Shown piece after piece: positions 1-6,567 of a stretch of 6,971 nt of DNA. How positions within the stretch are numbered: position 1 is the first letter of the stretch; each line of letters begins with the position of its first letter. Origin of the DNA: Ignavibacteria bacterium (GTDB taxonomy: Bacteria; Bacteroidota; Ignavibacteria; Ignavibacteriales; Melioribacteraceae). Under the pieces are notes generated by a model. It did not search any database, was not told the DNA's origin, and saw only the letters and a list, made by a program, of their open reading frames with translations. The translations under genes and the position numbers were made by a program. The stretch is taken from the NCBI GenBank assembly GCA_027347545.1, contig DAIEQT010000062.1:1-6971 (forward strand), written 5' to 3'.

Positions 1-369
1 GCTGCAATCATGACTCGCGGTATTGCGGAAATTTCCCGCTTAGGAATTGCGCTGGGCACAAGAGCAGAAACTTTCTCCGGGCTTTCCGGCATGGGCGATT
101 TGATTGTTACTTGCATGAGCAAACATAGCCGCAACCGTTACGTTGGTGAACAAATAGGAAAAGGTAAAAAACTAAAAGATGTTCTTAAGTCCATGCAGAT
201 GGTTGCCGAAGGTGTTCAAACTTGCAAATCCGTACACGAACTATCTGTAAAGCATAAAATTCCAACTCCAATTGCTAATGCGGTTTACTCCATTCTCTTC
301 GAAGAGCGCGACCCAATCAAAGTAACCTACGAATTGATGACACGTGATATGAAGGCTGAAAAAGAATAA
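1..369 (+). CDS. gpsA: Glycerol-3-phosphate dehydrogenase [NAD(P)+], C-terminal part (5' truncated by window edge)
   Basis: Cytoplasmic enzyme that reduces dihydroxyacetone phosphate to sn-glycerol 3-phosphate for phospholipid synthesis. The frame is open from base 1 (Ala-Ala-Ile-Met...) and runs 122 codons to TAA at 367-369, so the ATG at position 10 is internal and not the start. The visible part is the helical substrate-binding C-terminal domain. It shows ITRG-like 'IMTRGIAEISRLG', the family signature 'GLSGMGDLIVTC' followed by 'SRNR', then 'VAEGVQT' and the closing 'PIANAVYSILFE...P' with a terminal LMTRDMK helix. The Rossmann NAD(P) domain and the catalytic lysine lie upstream of the window. 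The family is normally about 330-340 residues, so roughly a third is seen. Identification is firm; only the extent is incomplete. Confidence 0.95.
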   Translation, partial: AAIMTRGIAEISRLGIALGTRAETFSGLSGMGDLIVTCMSKHSRNRYVGEQIGKGKKLKDVLKSMQMVAEGVQTCKSVHELSVKHKIPTPIANAVYSILFEERDPIKVTYELMTRDMKAEKE

Positions 370-414
370 TATCTAATTCCCTTCTCAACCCAAGACAACA
401 GCCACTTTTTTATT

Positions 415-422
415 TATATTTC
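415..422 (+). promoter_or_regulatory. Candidate -7 element upstream of recG
   Basis: TATATTTC matches 7 of 8 positions of the Bacteroidota-type -7 box TAnnTTTG and lies 29 bases before the recG ATG at 451. No TTG is found 19-21 bases upstream, so the -33 half is missing. recG could equally be read through from gpsA, because no terminator hairpin is visible in 370-447. Weak call. Confidence 0.25.
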
Positions 423-450
423 TTTCAGCGAATAACTATTTCCATGTTTG

Positions 451-2628
451 ATGCAGAGTGAATTATCAAAATCGGTTCAGTATCTAAAATCCATCGGACC
501 AAAGCGGGCTGAGTCCTTTTCCAAAATTGGAATCAATACAATCCAAGACCTGCTCTATTACTTTCCTTCCAAATATTTAGATAGATCCAACATTTTATCA
601 TCAATTAAGATTGTACAGTATATTGTTGATGGCTATGAAGGTGAAGTTACGATACTCGGCAAAGTTGTTGATACCGAAACACATTACTACAACAAGAAGC
701 AGATTTTCAAAGTAAGGATGAAAGATTCCACCGGATTCTTTGAATGTGTTTGGTTCCAGGGAGCTAAGTTTTTTAAGGATTTATTTCATGAAGGAGATTA
801 CTTTGCTGTTTCAGCAAAACCGGTAATAACTAAGTATGGACATCTTCAATTTGCTCATCCCGATTTTGACAGACTTGTTGAAGCCGAATCGAAAGAATTT
901 TTGAACACGGGAAAGATTATTCCTTTCTACCGTTTGCCTAAGCAGTTAAAGGAAACAAACATCGGCGACTTCAGCCTACGAAGAATTATTTCTTTCGCTG
1001 TTGAAACCTATTGTGCAAAGATTAAGGAGAGTCTGCCCCAAAGTATTCTGAATGATTTTGCACTGCTGGACTTAACTAGTACAATTAAATCTCTTCATTC
1101 TCCAAATAATTTTGAAGAACTTAGCAAAGCCCGACACAGAATGAAGTTTGAGGAGATTTTCTACTTTGAATGTATGGTTGCACTAAGAAAGAAATTATTC
1201 GCGACGAAGGCGGTAGGACTTTCATTCAAAGCTAAATCCGATCCTTTGAAACAATTCTTACGAACATTACCATTCGAACTAACCGCAGCGCAATTAAAAG
1301 TTCTTTCGGAAATCAGAAAAGATTTGGAAAGTCAATCTCCAATGAATCGTTTGCTGCAAGGAGATGTTGGCAGCGGCAAGACCATAGTTGCACTCATCAG
1401 TATAATTATTGCGGTTAGCAACGGATACCAATGTGCTTTCATGGCGCCAACAGAAATTTTAGCTGACCAGCATTTCAAAAGAATTTCGAAAATGCTGGAG
1501 GCTCTTGGATTCAAAACTGAAATTCTGATTGGCGGACAAAAAAAATTAGAACGTGATTCAATTCTCGCTGGCATCACTTCCGGGAAAATAAATTTAGTAA
1601 TCGGCACTCATGCGCTCATAGAAGAGAATGTTAATTTCAAATCGCTGGGATTGGTAGTAATTGATGAACAACACCGCTTTGGTGTGTTGCAGCGCTCGCA
1701 ATTATCTAAGAAAGGAAGTATTCCAAATGTTTTGGTTATGACCGCAACTCCAATTCCAAGAACTCTTTCAATGACTTTATACGGCGACCTTGATGTCTCT
1801 ACAGTAGATGAAATGCCGAGAGATAGAAAGCCAATCAAGACAATTTTGCGCGGAGAGAATAAACTGCCGGCGATTTTCGATTTCGTTAAAAAGAAAGCTG
1901 CCGAAGGTTACCAATCATTTATTGTTTATCCACTCGTGGAAGAATCCGAGAAGCTGGAGCTGAAAGCGGCAGTAAAACATTTTGAGGAATTGCAGAGCGA
2001 TCACTTAAAAGAACTTCGCGTTGCATTAATCCACGGTAAAATGAAGTGGCAAGAAAAAGAAAACATAATGAATGAATTTGCTGCCGGAAAGTTTGATGTG
2101 CTGGTTTCGACCACTGTAATTGAGGTTGGAATTGATATACCTAATGCAAACATTATCATCATTAACGATGCTCACCGCTTCGGATTATCTCAATTGCATC
2201 AATTGAGAGGAAGAGTTGGCCGAGGCAGCCAGCAAGCATACTGTATTCTTGTCACTAAGGATGAGTGGGCGGCAAGGTCTAGTCAGTTTAATTTTACTGA
2301 TGAGTATTTTTCGCCGGCACAGATTGAAAAGAACAAAGCGTCAATCAGATTAAATGCGATGGTGAAGACAAATAATGGATTCGAACTTTCTGAAATTGAT
2401 TTTAAGCTTCGCGGACCGGGAAATATTTTTGGAACAGAACAAAGCGGCTTACCGGAATTCAAACACATTAACATTGTTGAAGATGTTCAGTTGATTCAAC
2501 AAGCAAAAGATTGCGCGTTCGAAATCATCAACAACGATCCGGAATTAGTTCAAGAGAACAATCTCATCATAAAATATATTTTGAAAGAAAAATTTTCTTC
2601 CAAAGTTCAGCTCTCACACATCGCATAA
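451..2628 (+). CDS. recG: ATP-dependent DNA helicase RecG
   Basis: Superfamily 2 double-strand DNA translocase that regresses stalled replication forks and acts on Holliday-junction and R-loop intermediates. Residues here are counted from ATG 451 (725 aa; E. coli RecG is 693). An N-terminal helical segment with 'SIGPKRAESFSKIGI' precedes an OB-fold wedge domain (about 60-150). Helicase domain 1 has Walker A GDVGSGKT (304-311), the DEQH box (406-409) and motif III TAT (431-433). Helicase domain 2 has motif VI QLRGRVGRG (584-592). The RecG-specific C-terminal motif 'LRGPGNIFGTEQSGLPEF' (about 653-670) is present. A TTG directly precedes the ATG and could also be the start; no clear Shine-Dalgarno supports either. 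The gene sits 81 bases after gpsA. Compared with E. coli there are roughly 20 extra residues around 610-632, between motif VI and the TRG motif. Confidence 0.97.
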   Translation: MQSELSKSVQYLKSIGPKRAESFSKIGINTIQDLLYYFPSKYLDRSNILSSIKIVQYIVDGYEGEVTILGKVVDTETHYYNKKQIFKVRMKDSTGFFECVWFQGAKFFKDLFHEGDYFAVSAKPVITKYGHLQFAHPDFDRLVEAESKEFLNTGKIIPFYRLPKQLKETNIGDFSLRRIISFAVETYCAKIKESLPQSILNDFALLDLTSTIKSLHSPNNFEELSKARHRMKFEEIFYFECMVALRKKLFATKAVGLSFKAKSDPLKQFLRTLPFELTAAQLKVLSEIRKDLESQSPMNRLLQGDVGSGKTIVALISIIIAVSNGYQCAFMAPTEILADQHFKRISKMLEALGFKTEILIGGQKKLERDSILAGITSGKINLVIGTHALIEENVNFKSLGLVVIDEQHRFGVLQRSQLSKKGSIPNVLVMTATPIPRTLSMTLYGDLDVSTVDEMPRDRKPIKTILRGENKLPAIFDFVKKKAAEGYQSFIVYPLVEESEKLELKAAVKHFEELQSDHLKELRVALIHGKMKWQEKENIMNEFAAGKFDVLVSTTVIEVGIDIPNANIIIINDAHRFGLSQLHQLRGRVGRGSQQAYCILVTKDEWAARSSQFNFTDEYFSPAQIEKNKASIRLNAMVKTNNGFELSEIDFKLRGPGNIFGTEQSGLPEFKHINIVEDVQLIQQAKDCAFEIINNDPELVQENNLIIKYILKEKFSSKVQLSHIA

Positions 2629-2686
2629 TTTTTTTTCTTCGCCTCTGCAAACATAATTCCAAAAAATTTAAAAAAATATTTTTGTG

Positions 2687-2698
2687 ACAACTAATTGT
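2687..2698. repeat. Imperfect palindrome overlapping the ligase-operon promoter
   Basis: ACAACTAATTGT equals its reverse complement at 10 of 12 positions (ACAA-TA-TTGT half-sites). It overlaps or abuts the TTG proposed as the -33 element, where a repressor operator would be effective. It may be chance in such AT-rich DNA. Confidence 0.25.
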
Positions 2699-2727
2699 TG
2701 CGATTTTTTTTATATGTGTTATATTTC
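2698..2727 (+). promoter_or_regulatory. Candidate Bacteroidota-type promoter for the ligase/acetyltransferase/aminomutase unit
   Basis: TTG at 2698-2700, 19 bases, then TATATTTC at 2720-2727. This matches TTG-N19-21-TAnnTTTG with one mismatch in the -7 box (final C for G). Transcription would begin a few bases after 2727, only just before the first ligase gene. The spacer 2629-2694 is very AT-rich with oligo-T and oligo-A runs and no GC hairpin. The site matters for gene calling because it overlaps the longest possible reading frame of the first ligase and rules against starts at 2695, 2716 and 2728. Confidence 0.5.
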
Positions 2728-2739
2728 GTGCAGAAAATT

Positions 2740-3831
2740 TTGAAAGGAAGTGTTATTAGTTCTTCTTCACTAAATAAAAAATTAAAAGTAGCCCTCACAT
2801 ATAATGTTAAGCCGGAAGAAAACATTACCGGTGAACGAACACCTCTCTCTTCTAACTCAACTTCGCTAAAAAATTTCAACGATACTTACGCAGAATGGGA
2901 TTCAATAGACACAGTCAACGCTATTAGAGACGCACTTGTGCTGAAACATGATGTAACAATGATTGAAGCAAACGAAAATGCGTTTGAAAAATTTCGTTCA
3001 CTGAAACCGGAAATAGTTTTTAACGTTGCTGAGTGTGCGCATGGTTCGAGTCGTGAAGCGCAAATACCTGCGATGCTGGATATGTTGCGAATTCCATATT
3101 CAGGTTCTGATCCGCTTACGTTAACTACTTGCTTGGATAAAGCAAGAACCAAAGAAGTTCTCACTTATCACAACATCCCAACTTCCAGATTTTTATTGAT
3201 AGAAACTTTGACCGATCTAGATAAGTTCGACTTAGCGTTTCCGGTTATAATGAAACCGGTTGCTGAAGGTTCCAGCAAAGGAATTTTTGACACTTCATTC
3301 GTGAATAACTTTGATGAGCTTAAAACCCGGATAACAGAATTGTTTGCCGAATACAACCAACCATTTCTTGTTGAAGAATTTCTACCGGGTCGTGAATTTA
3401 CTGTTGCTATGATTGGCAATGGAGACGAAGCACAAGTCCTACCGATAATAGAATTGAATTTACACGAGCTCCCTTCTCACCTTGCGCCTATTTACTCTTA
3501 CGAAGCTAAGTGGGTTGTGGATACAAAGGATAATCCGCTGAATATATTTTCTTGTCCGGCAAAAATTAGCGATGAGTTAACAGCAAAAATTTCTGATGTC
3601 GCGCTGAGAACTTTTAAAGTTCTCAGATGTAAAGATTGGAGCCGTATTGATATTCGCTTAGACGCAAACGGTGAACCAAATGTAATCGAGATTAATCCTC
3701 TTCCGGGTGTACTGCCTGACCCGGAGGATAATTCTTGTTTCCCGAAAGCAGCAAGAACAGCAGGACTATCTTATTCTGACATGATTAACAAAGTTTTGGA
3801 ATCGGCAGCTAAAAGGCATAACCTAATATGA
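2740..3831 (+). CDS. ATP-grasp ligase, D-alanine-D-alanine ligase-like (first of tandem pair)
   Basis: Predicted cytoplasmic ATP-dependent carboxylate-amine ligase of the Ddl-like ATP-grasp family; its substrates are unknown. Residues are counted from TTG 2740 (363 aa). A preATP-grasp domain starts at 'KLKVALTYN' (about 14-22) and includes 'VFNVAECAHGSS'. 'DKARTKEVL' opens the ATP-grasp core. ATP-binding features are 'PVIMKPVAEGSSKGI' (Lys172, loop 176-181) and 'VEEFLPGREFTVA' (from 211). Metal ligands fit Asp304 (RIDIR), Glu317 and Asn319 (EINPLPG). It lacks the N-terminal GGxSxE motif of true Ddl and has YEAKW (254-258) where Ddl has YEAKY, so a cell-wall role is unlikely. The start is uncertain. 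TTG 2740 is the first conventional start after the predicted promoter; ATT 2755, preceded by AAAGGA, would give MSSSSLNKKLKVALTYN and fits the family better. It overlaps the next gene by four bases (ATGA), implying translational coupling. Confidence 0.85.
   Translation: MKGSVISSSSLNKKLKVALTYNVKPEENITGERTPLSSNSTSLKNFNDTYAEWDSIDTVNAIRDALVLKHDVTMIEANENAFEKFRSLKPEIVFNVAECAHGSSREAQIPAMLDMLRIPYSGSDPLTLTTCLDKARTKEVLTYHNIPTSRFLLIETLTDLDKFDLAFPVIMKPVAEGSSKGIFDTSFVNNFDELKTRITELFAEYNQPFLVEEFLPGREFTVAMIGNGDEAQVLPIIELNLHELPSHLAPIYSYEAKWVVDTKDNPLNIFSCPAKISDELTAKISDVALRTFKVLRCKDWSRIDIRLDANGEPNVIEINPLPGVLPDPEDNSCFPKAARTAGLSYSDMINKVLESAAKRHNLI
2743..2750 (+). promoter_or_regulatory. Shine-Dalgarno-like AAAGGAAG with no ATG/GTG/TTG in frame after it
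   Basis: AAAGGAAG lies just downstream of the predicted transcription start. The only in-frame codon able to initiate at a suitable distance is ATT at 2755-2757, 6 bases after AAAGGA. The nearest conventional in-frame start, TTG 2740, lies upstream of this motif. Either a rare AUU start is used or the reported base is wrong. Confidence 0.4.
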
Positions 3832-4886
3832 TGCTTGATCACAAAATATTGATTTGCTTTAATGAACCGACTCGTTACTACGATAACTATCTTGGTAAAG
3901 ACACCGATGACCACAACGAAGACAACGATTTATCCGAACGTGAATTTCTGAAACAGATTGAATCCATCAAGAAGCTCTTAAAAAAGCAATACACTTTTGT
4001 CGAAACTCTTGCTATCAATAGAAATGATAGAGACGCAATTAAAAAGATTACTGCTATTTCCCCGGACGCAATTTTTAATTTCGTTGAATCAATAGAAGGC
4101 AACTCTGATTATGAAAGTTACATTGCCGGAGTCTTTGATTTGATTGGAGTTCAGTACACCGGAAACTCAGCTATGACTCTTGGCAACTGCTTGCAGAAAT
4201 TTAGAACTAAACAAATTCTTAAAGCTCACGGAGTTAAAACTCCCGACTATTATCTTGCTCAACTTGGAGAAGTTCCTTCAAAGAATAAATTTCGACTGAA
4301 CTTTCCAGTCATCCTTAAACTAGCAAGAGAAGACGCAAGCATCGGCATCTCCGAATTTTCTGTTGTTCACAACTACGAAGATTTAAGAGCCCGCCTTAAT
4401 TACATGTTCACTTCCTTTTCCCAAGAAGTAATTATTGAAGAATACATTGACGGGCGAGAATTGAACATTGCAATTCTCGGAGATCAGGTACTGCCAATTT
4501 CAGAAATTACGTTCGATACTTTACCTGACGGTCTCCCAAAAATTGTTACGTACGAAGCCAAATGGTCTGCTGATAGCGTTTATTTTAAAAGTACAATTCC
4601 TAAATGCCCGGCAAAACTTGAACCACGCTTAGAAGAAAAAGTTAAGAAGATGGCTCTTGAAGCATACGAAGCTCTCGATTGCCGTGATTACGTTCGTGTT
4701 GATATACGTCTGAACAGTAAACACGTACCATACGTTATTGAAGTTAATCCCAATCCGGATATTTCTCCCGACACTGGCTTTGTACGCAGTGCTGCCGCTG
4801 CCGGAATTGGTTACGAAGAACTTTTATATAGAATTTCATCCTTCGCCTTAATGAGAAACAGTTATGATACGCAAGCTGCTAGCTGA
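3828..4886 (+). CDS. ATP-grasp ligase, D-alanine-D-alanine ligase-like (second of tandem pair)
   Basis: Second predicted ATP-dependent ligase, a diverged paralogue of the upstream gene (352 aa). The N-terminal domain starts at 'HKILICFNEPTRYYD' and contains an acidic stretch (about 24-38, DTDDHNEDND). The HG of Ddl is absent ('FNFVESIEGNSDYE', 84-96). The core includes 'KFRTKQILKAHGV' (124-136), 'PVILKLAREDASIGI' with Lys164 as ATP-binding lysine, 'IIEEYIDGRELNIAILG' (202-218), YEAKW (242-246), RVDIR (290-294, Asp292) and EVNPNPD (305-311; Glu305 and Asn307 metal ligands). Catalytic residues appear intact, so it is likely active, but the glycine of the loop (EGSS in Ddl) is changed to EDAS and NPLPG to NPNPD, suggesting a different substrate from its partner. 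The start is ATG 3828 or the adjacent ATG 3831; AAAAGG at 3811-3816 is a possible but distant ribosome site. It overlaps the previous gene by 4 bases and the next by 23. Confidence 0.87.
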   Translation: MMLDHKILICFNEPTRYYDNYLGKDTDDHNEDNDLSEREFLKQIESIKKLLKKQYTFVETLAINRNDRDAIKKITAISPDAIFNFVESIEGNSDYESYIAGVFDLIGVQYTGNSAMTLGNCLQKFRTKQILKAHGVKTPDYYLAQLGEVPSKNKFRLNFPVILKLAREDASIGISEFSVVHNYEDLRARLNYMFTSFSQEVIIEEYIDGRELNIAILGDQVLPISEITFDTLPDGLPKIVTYEAKWSADSVYFKSTIPKCPAKLEPRLEEKVKKMALEAYEALDCRDYVRVDIRLNSKHVPYVIEVNPNPDISPDTGFVRSAAAAGIGYEELLYRISSFALMRNSYDTQAAS

Positions 4887-5337
4887 AGACAGGCAACAAT
4901 TAGTTGATATTATCAACGGGACTAATAATTTCACTCCCGAAGAGAAAAGTGTTGCAGTTGAATTGATTGACGAGGCAATTGAAAAACCGAATCATGAGTA
5001 TTACAACTTATACGTCTTTGAGAATGAAGGAAAAATTTTAGGTTACCACTGTGTTGGCAAGCGCGCGCTTACCGACGGTGTGTTCGATTTGTACTGGATA
5101 GTTGTTGGACCCAACGCTCAAAATCTCGGCGTTGGTAAAAAGCTGTTAGAACATTCAGAAAATTTTGCAAAAGAAAACAATGGAAGATGGATCTTAGCCG
5201 AAACCTCTTCCAAAGATAGTTACACTGCCACGAGAAATTTTTATTTAAGAAATAATTACTCGATAGTCTCCCAAATAAAAGATTTTTATTCGGTCGGTGA
5301 TAATCTGATCGTGTTCGGTAAGTACTTAAGAACTTAA
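4864..5337 (+). CDS. GNAT-family N-acetyltransferase
   Basis: Predicted cytoplasmic acetyl-CoA-dependent N-acetyltransferase, 157 aa, a single GNAT domain of usual length. Sequence features in order: 'IRKLLAEDRQQLVDI' at the N-terminus, beta strands 'YNLYVFENEGKILGY' (47-61) and 'DLYWIVVGPNAQ' (75-86), the acetyl-CoA pyrophosphate-binding motif A QNLGVG (86-91; consensus Q/RxxGxG/A), then 'LAETSS' (111-116) and 'TRNFYLRNNY' (123-132). The start ATG 4864 fits because the conserved GNAT N-terminal strand begins at residue 2. It overlaps the ligase upstream by 23 bases and is followed 29 bases later by the aminomutase, so the three functions are probably co-translated. By context the acceptor may be an amine of beta-lysine or of the ligase product; this is inference. 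It is much smaller than the beta-lysine acetyltransferase AblB, so AblB is not asserted. Confidence 0.9.
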   Translation: MIRKLLAEDRQQLVDIINGTNNFTPEEKSVAVELIDEAIEKPNHEYYNLYVFENEGKILGYHCVGKRALTDGVFDLYWIVVGPNAQNLGVGKKLLEHSENFAKENNGRWILAETSSKDSYTATRNFYLRNNYSIVSQIKDFYSVGDNLIVFGKYLRT

Positions 5338-5361
5338 AGGGCAATTAAACATAAAGGGCAA
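5335..5361 (+). repeat. Direct repeat TAAAGGGCAA x2; the second copy is the aminomutase ribosome-binding site
   Basis: TAAAGGGCAA occurs at 5335-5344 and again at 5352-5361, 17 bases apart. The first copy contains the acetyltransferase stop codon. The second supplies AAAGGG with 8 bases before ATG 5367, a good Shine-Dalgarno that fixes the aminomutase start. It looks like a small local duplication. Confidence 0.7.
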
Positions 5362-5366
5362 CTATC

Positions 5367-6566
5367 ATGGAACTCTGGCAGCAAATGATAAGAGACAGCG
5401 TTCACTCTGTCGATCAACTTGTTGAAAAGTTCGGGATTGACAAAACTGTAGCTGAAAATCTGGATGAATTCTTCCAGGCAAGAATCAATCCTTACTATTT
5501 ATCTCTAATCCGTTATCCGGGCGATCCTATTTGGAAGCAATGCGTACCGGATAGAGCAGAATTAGATGATATAGAAGGATTCGAAGATCCTCTTCAAGAA
5601 GATGCAATGAGTCCGGTTCCAAACATTACTCACCGTTACCCGGATCGTGCGTTGTTTCTAACAACAAGCCAATGTGGTATGTACTGCCGTTTTTGCACGC
5701 GCAAAAGAAAAGTAGGTAACGCTGATAAAATCTCAATGAAAGAACTTGAATCGGCTTTCAAGTATCTTGAGAAACATACCGAGATCCGGGATGTTGTCAT
5801 GTCCGGCGGCGATCCGCTTATGTTGACAGATACAATGCTGGAAAAAATCCTAAAGCGCCTCAGACAAATTCCTCATCTGGAAATTATCCGCATTGGTTCC
5901 AAGATGCCTTGCGTACTTCCACACCGCATTACACCAAAACTTGTTGAGATGATAAAGAAGTATCACCCGATATATGTTAACACGCATTTCAATCACCCAT
6001 GGGAAATTACTCCTGAGAGCACTAAGGCTTGCGAGATGCTCGCTAATGCGGGAATTCCGGTAAGTAACCAAGCTGTGCTGATGAAAGGCGTTAACGACGA
6101 CGCAGACGTAATGAAAGACCTCTTCACAAAACTGCTCAAGATTAGAGTTCGTCCTTACTATTTATATATGGCTGATGAAACACGCGGAGCTAATCATTTC
6201 AGAACTTCGCTTGATAAAGGGTTGGAAATAATGTTTAAACTTCGAGGCCATACAAGCGGATTGGCAATTCCACACTTTGTAATTGATGCGCCCGGCGGCG
6301 GCGGAAAAATCCCTGTTCTTCCCCAATATGTTCTTCATAGAGATGAGGATAGAATTGTAATGCGGAATTACAAAAACGAAGTCTATGTATATCGTGAATC
6401 AAAAAACAATAAATCAAACGGAAAGGCAGAATCTTTCAATATTCCAATTGAAATAGCTGATAAAAAGAATGGCAATGGAAACGGTAACGGCGGATTGAAA
6501 AAGCCTAAAAATCTGAAAAACATTACCACAATAGAAGTACCCGAAATGGAACCAAATTCCAATTAA
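5367..6566 (+). CDS. kamA: L-lysine 2,3-aminomutase (radical SAM, PLP-dependent)
   Basis: Converts L-lysine to L-beta-lysine using a [4Fe-4S] cluster, S-adenosylmethionine and pyridoxal phosphate; cytoplasmic and oxygen-sensitive. 399 aa, close to the Clostridium subterminale enzyme (416). The radical SAM motif is CxxxCxxC at Cys103, Cys107 and Cys110, followed by TRKR. GGDP (147-150) is the SAM-contacting segment. 'RIGSKMPCVLPHRITP' and 'YVNTHFNHPWEIT' are family-typical. The PLP lysine is Lys314 in PGGGGK (309-314). Asp270 (MADETRG) and Asp308 (VIDAPGG) align with the two clostridial aspartates (293 and 330) that bind the lysine amino group, favouring lysine over glutamate as substrate. The C-terminal Cys cluster and the internal Cys that hold structural zinc in the clostridial enzyme are absent; residues 345-399 form a polar tail with NGNGNGNGG (368-376). 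Last gene of the unit, with a terminator immediately after. Confidence 0.95.
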   Translation: MELWQQMIRDSVHSVDQLVEKFGIDKTVAENLDEFFQARINPYYLSLIRYPGDPIWKQCVPDRAELDDIEGFEDPLQEDAMSPVPNITHRYPDRALFLTTSQCGMYCRFCTRKRKVGNADKISMKELESAFKYLEKHTEIRDVVMSGGDPLMLTDTMLEKILKRLRQIPHLEIIRIGSKMPCVLPHRITPKLVEMIKKYHPIYVNTHFNHPWEITPESTKACEMLANAGIPVSNQAVLMKGVNDDADVMKDLFTKLLKIRVRPYYLYMADETRGANHFRTSLDKGLEIMFKLRGHTSGLAIPHFVIDAPGGGGKIPVLPQYVLHRDEDRIVMRNYKNEVYVYRESKNNKSNGKAESFNIPIEIADKKNGNGNGNGGLKKPKNLKNITTIEVPEMEPNSN

Positions 6567-6567
6567 T

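Noticed and set aside
1332..1838. Open frames on the minus strand inside recG, and similar ones inside the other genes
   Set aside because: They run antisense to strongly conserved coding sequence, have no recognisable domains and no start signals; they reflect codon composition of the + strand genes.
2629..2690. Intrinsic terminator after recG
   Set aside because: There are T runs and an AT-rich dyad (around AAAAAATTTAAAAAAATATTTTT is only A/T), but no GC-containing stem before a T tract.
2695..2739. Hydrophobic N-terminus (MLRFFLYVLYFV...) suggesting a membrane-anchored first ligase
   Set aside because: These codons coincide with the predicted promoter boxes and lie before the family's first conserved strand; the second ligase has no such extension. 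It is most likely untranslated DNA.
2740..4886. Cell-wall D-alanine-D-alanine ligases (ddl)
   Set aside because: Two adjacent copies, no mur/fts neighbours, missing GGxSxE and an altered omega loop (YEAKW). General fold kept, substrate left open.
4864..5337. Beta-lysine N-acetyltransferase AblB
   Set aside because: Context with an aminomutase is suggestive, but the protein is a single short GNAT domain (157 aa), well below AblB length, and I see no AblB-specific motif.
5367..6566. EF-P beta-lysine pathway enzyme EpmB
   Set aside because: EpmB is shorter (about 340 aa) and goes with EpmA and EF-P, which are not here; this protein matches the longer clostridial-type lysine 2,3-aminomutase throughout.
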